DNA of 64,000 bases from the NCBI GenBank assembly GCA_011800155.1, contig CM022372.1:1054001-1118000 (forward strand), in the 5' to 3' direction. The stretch comes from Flammulina velutipes (Eukaryota; Basidiomycota; Agaricomycetes; Agaricales; Physalacriaceae). Shown here in pieces: positions 61,908-64,000 of the stretch. The notes beneath the pieces were generated by a model. It worked only from the letters and a program-made list of their open reading frames with translations, had not been told where the DNA came from and ran no database searches. The position numbers and the translations under genes are program-made. The first letter of the stretch is position 1. Each line of letters begins with the position of its first letter.

Positions 61908-62024
61908 GGCGGAAAGGGAGTAATATTGTCCATCATGGTTGTTCTTAAATAAGATGTGAGCTCCTAATTAGTGGGCGGCGTTGTCGGTTAAATCCCGTGA
62001 CTTCTCCGCCCCCGAGATCTCCTT

Positions 62025-62513
62025 TTAACACAAGTCCAATTTGTATACGATAATCCGCCCAAAGAAGTCCGAGCTTTGAAGAAACACCATCTTCAGAGCC
62101 GTAATTTCCTGTAGCTCGAGTTCAAACCGTTGCTCTCGGTTCACATCTTCAGGATATATCTTCTTCACTTCTATCCATCCGCCATTTTCTCCAGGTATCT
62201 GGAGCTCACATTCCGTGCCTACGAAACCCCCTTGGAACGTAGCAGTCAGAAGCGTAGGGCTCACTGGGTTCGGAAATGTCAGTTGTATAAATTGCGGCAG
62301 GCCCTGCCACGCCAGATCAGTCTCGCATATCTCTTCCGATTACACTCACTTACCTGTTGGCTCGTCCAGCACGTTTCTGGATTCCCATCGATTAGGTTGG
62401 ATTTCGCTACAGTCTTGTCAAGCGTGGAGCTGACTCTGACGAATCGTAAGATCAGTGGGCACAGCGCTACGGCTCGCCTACCTGATTTTGGTGGCTGATG
62501 AACATAATGACAT
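62025..62513 (-). CDS. NR2C2AP/TRA16-like F5/8C-fold protein
   Basis: Small protein of about 130 residues resembling the animal nuclear receptor 2C2-associated protein, a discoidin (F5/8 type C)-like fold. Three exons: MSLCSSATKI is joined by a phase-2 intron to RVSSTLDKTVAKSNLIDGNP, ETCWTSQQ, then GLPQFIQLTFPNP, TATFQGGFVGTECELQIPGE, KKIYPEDVNREQRFELELQE, MVFLQSSDFFGRIIVYKLDL. The signatures FQGGFVG, YPEDVN and SSDFFGRIIVY are those of the family. The cellular role is unclear. Its start overlaps by a few bases the first possible ATG of the phosphatase gene on the other strand. Confidence 0.78.
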
Positions 62514-63529
62514 GGTTAAGAGTTCGAGGCCGTGGGAAAGACTCGAAAATGAATCCTCTTCCTATACTAGGACAGCGTGAAAACGCTCGGTATCGCGCTC
62601 GGTTGGCCTCTGACCCGCGGGTTCCCAGAAATGCCATCACAGACGTCCCACAAGACGTGGTTAACCATTACTCAGTATACATTGGCGCCCGACACGAGGA
62701 CGCCAACAGATATAGTGACATATGTCCGTATGATCGGAACCAGGTCTGCGCACACCGTTATCTCAACGCGAGCTGGATCCTGGAAAGACACGGTGGAAAA
62801 TGGTGGATAGCATCCCAGGCCCCCGTCGAATCCTCATTCCACGCATTCCTCAGCCTTCTTATGAATCCCGTCACCCCTCCTGTTGGAAACCAATCACCTA
62901 CTTTGCTGCGCACTGTGGTCCAGCTGACACGCTACACCGAGGGTGTGGCAGTCAAGGCACATCCTTATTTCCCATCCAGAGTAGGGGAAAGCCTCACGGT
63001 CTACTCGGAGTCCACCTGTCAGGCTGCGCCACTTCGTGTCACTTTGGAACATTCCTCCTTCGTAAAGGAGGCGTCCTGCCTGAAGAGCGTCGTGTCCATT
63101 CATGCGCAAGGGAGAGAACCTCATACATTTCACCATCTACTTTACGATGCTTGGCCAGATCACGCTGTCCCATCGCCAGAGAATCGTCAGAGCCTTTTTA
63201 CCTTCTTCAAGCTCGCGGAGAGTACAAACAAGTGGCTATCTCCAGATGATCCACCAATCGTAGTGGGGTGTTCGGCAGGTGTCGGACGGACGGGGACCTT
63301 TATTGCGTTGGCATCGTTGTTGCGAGCACACAAGCTTCTGGCGTCGCCAAAGAAACCCACACCGTACACTGCTCTCCCACCTTCTCCACTTGGACCTATC
63401 CAGCATGCGGACCAGGTAATGGAGGAGATTGATTTCCTCAGGGAGCAGAGAACGTCGATGGTTCAGCGTAACGAGCAGGTTATGCTAATTTATGAGGTGC
63501 TCCGCAGTGTCCTTTCTTCTCCGACATGA
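62498..63529 (+). CDS. Classical protein tyrosine phosphatase
   Basis: Cytosolic PTP domain of about 340 residues in a single exon, likely a Pyp/Ptp-type signalling phosphatase. Motifs: NRYSDICPYDRNQV, YLNASWI, KWWIASQAPVESSF, LRTVVQLTRYTEGV, the WPD loop YDAWPDHAVPSPEN and the P-loop IVVGCSAGVGRTGTFIALA, and a Q-loop-region helix MEEIDFLREQRTSMVQRNEQ. Catalytic Cys, Arg and Asp are present; the His usually before the Cys (HCSAG) is Gly here. The first ATG (62498) overlaps the divergent NR2C2AP-like gene; the ATG at 62549 (MNPLPILGQRENARY) is the more likely start. Confidence 0.88.
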   Translation: MNIMTWLRVRGRGKDSKMNPLPILGQRENARYRARLASDPRVPRNAITDVPQDVVNHYSVYIGARHEDANRYSDICPYDRNQVCAHRYLNASWILERHGGKWWIASQAPVESSFHAFLSLLMNPVTPPVGNQSPTLLRTVVQLTRYTEGVAVKAHPYFPSRVGESLTVYSESTCQAAPLRVTLEHSSFVKEASCLKSVVSIHAQGREPHTFHHLLYDAWPDHAVPSPENRQSLFTFFKLAESTNKWLSPDDPPIVVGCSAGVGRTGTFIALASLLRAHKLLASPKKPTPYTALPPSPLGPIQHADQVMEEIDFLREQRTSMVQRNEQVMLIYEVLRSVLSSPT

Positions 63530-63831
63530 TTGGTACCTTACTGCATGGGGCATTGCATGTTTACTGTTTGATATGGGCCTATGGCCGACTTGCTTTTGTT
63601 TTCATCTTACTTGCTGCCGTGGACATCCTATGATTCTAGCTACCTGTAATACCTGTCTCGTCAAACGAAGGATAAATGCTTGTGTATATTTATCATTCAT
63701 TGTCCCGCCATATGAAACAAGAGAAGGAGCGCCACGTAGGCTGGATGTGTGGCGTTACCGACATGAGGGCCGGCCATCAGACCAAGCGATCAGAGTGTTT
63801 TGTTAAAAAAAGTTTTCTTGCACCGACGACC
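63530..63831. other. Intergenic region between PTP and MRD1
   Basis: About 300 bp, no gene recognised. It carries the MRD1 promoter. Confidence 0.5.
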
Positions 63832-64000
63832 ATGTCCAGGCTGATCGTCAAAAACCTACCGGCTCACATAACGCCTGAGCATCTCAGAAAGCATTTTGAA
63901 CAAGCTGGTCGCCCAGACGGTACCTTGACCGACGTCAAAGTCGCCCACAAGCAGGATGGAACATCACGACGATTCGGTTTCGTTGGCTACAAAACAGACT
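63832..64000 (+). CDS. MRD1: MRD1-type multiple RNA-binding domain protein (5' end only)
   Basis: Start of a gene cut by the window edge. The 56 readable residues begin an RRM: MSRLIVKNLPAHITPEHLRK (RNP2 LIVKNL), then TLTDVKVAHKQDGTSRR and RNP1 RFGFVGYK. A protein that opens directly with MSR-[IL]IVK and has TDVKV and SRRFGF[IV]GY matches Mrd1, a nucleolar factor for pre-18S rRNA processing in the early 90S pre-ribosome. Later RRMs are outside the window. Confidence 0.82.
   Translation, partial: MSRLIVKNLPAHITPEHLRKHFEQAGRPDGTLTDVKVAHKQDGTSRRFGFVGYKTD

Overview
The window looks like a euchromatic piece of an agaricomycete (basidiomycete) genome. Genes are dense, many are broken by introns of about 45-55 nt with GT...AG ends, and several products match families typical of Basidiomycota: several KRE6/SKN1 paralogues, fungal BTB proteins, a SET-Tad3 protein and a TET/JBP-like oxygenase on a transposon. 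I built the gene models by hand, joining open frames at splice sites whose phases agree. Exon borders inside genes are therefore inferences, while outer ends are usually fixed by a visible ATG and stop.

Layout. 1-14.2 kb is a cell-wall block, all on the minus strand: three KRE6/SKN1-like beta-glucan genes (1-1686, cut by the window edge; 5628-7913; 12052-14230), a GH17 glucanase with a membrane anchor (9909-11489) and a secreted CE16 esterase (1931-4406). The outer two KRE6 copies are a recent duplicate pair. One CE16 intron carries a 1.2 kb TIR element. 14.7-33.4 kb is mostly housekeeping: AFG2-type AAA ATPase, a 3.9 kb stretch without a confident gene, a SET-Tad3 fusion, a Ulp2-like SUMO protease, an Ibp1-like rhodanese phosphatase, a nitrilase, FOL3-type dihydrofolate synthase, and a repeat-containing protein of unknown role.

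34.4-51.8 kb is the accessory part. A 1.8 kb non-autonomous TIR element (34394-36208) has a perfect 7-bp target duplication. Two paralogous BTB genes lie tail to tail. An epoxide hydrolase pseudogene (39376-51812) is split by a 10.95 kb TIR element (40358-51312) sitting in one of its introns. That large element encodes three apparently intact genes: a TET/JBP-like 2-oxoglutarate/Fe(II) oxygenase, a large Cys-rich protein with an HPD (J-like) C-terminus, and a DDE integrase-type transposase. Its ends and sub-terminal repeats match the small element, so the small one is probably mobilised by the large one. This is the best candidate here for an undescribed system: a DNA-base-modification-type enzyme carried by an integrase-class TIR transposon.

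52-64 kb returns to host genes: PIG-X/PBN1, a conserved Cys-rich membrane protein, a TALE homeodomain factor, a PD-(D/E)XK-like protein facing a small unknown gene, a P450, an NR2C2AP-like protein head to head with a tyrosine phosphatase, and the start of MRD1. Two copies of an ~830 bp segment (55514-56338 and 58704-59542) flank the PD-(D/E)XK gene; the second lies beside a MAP-kinase fragment.
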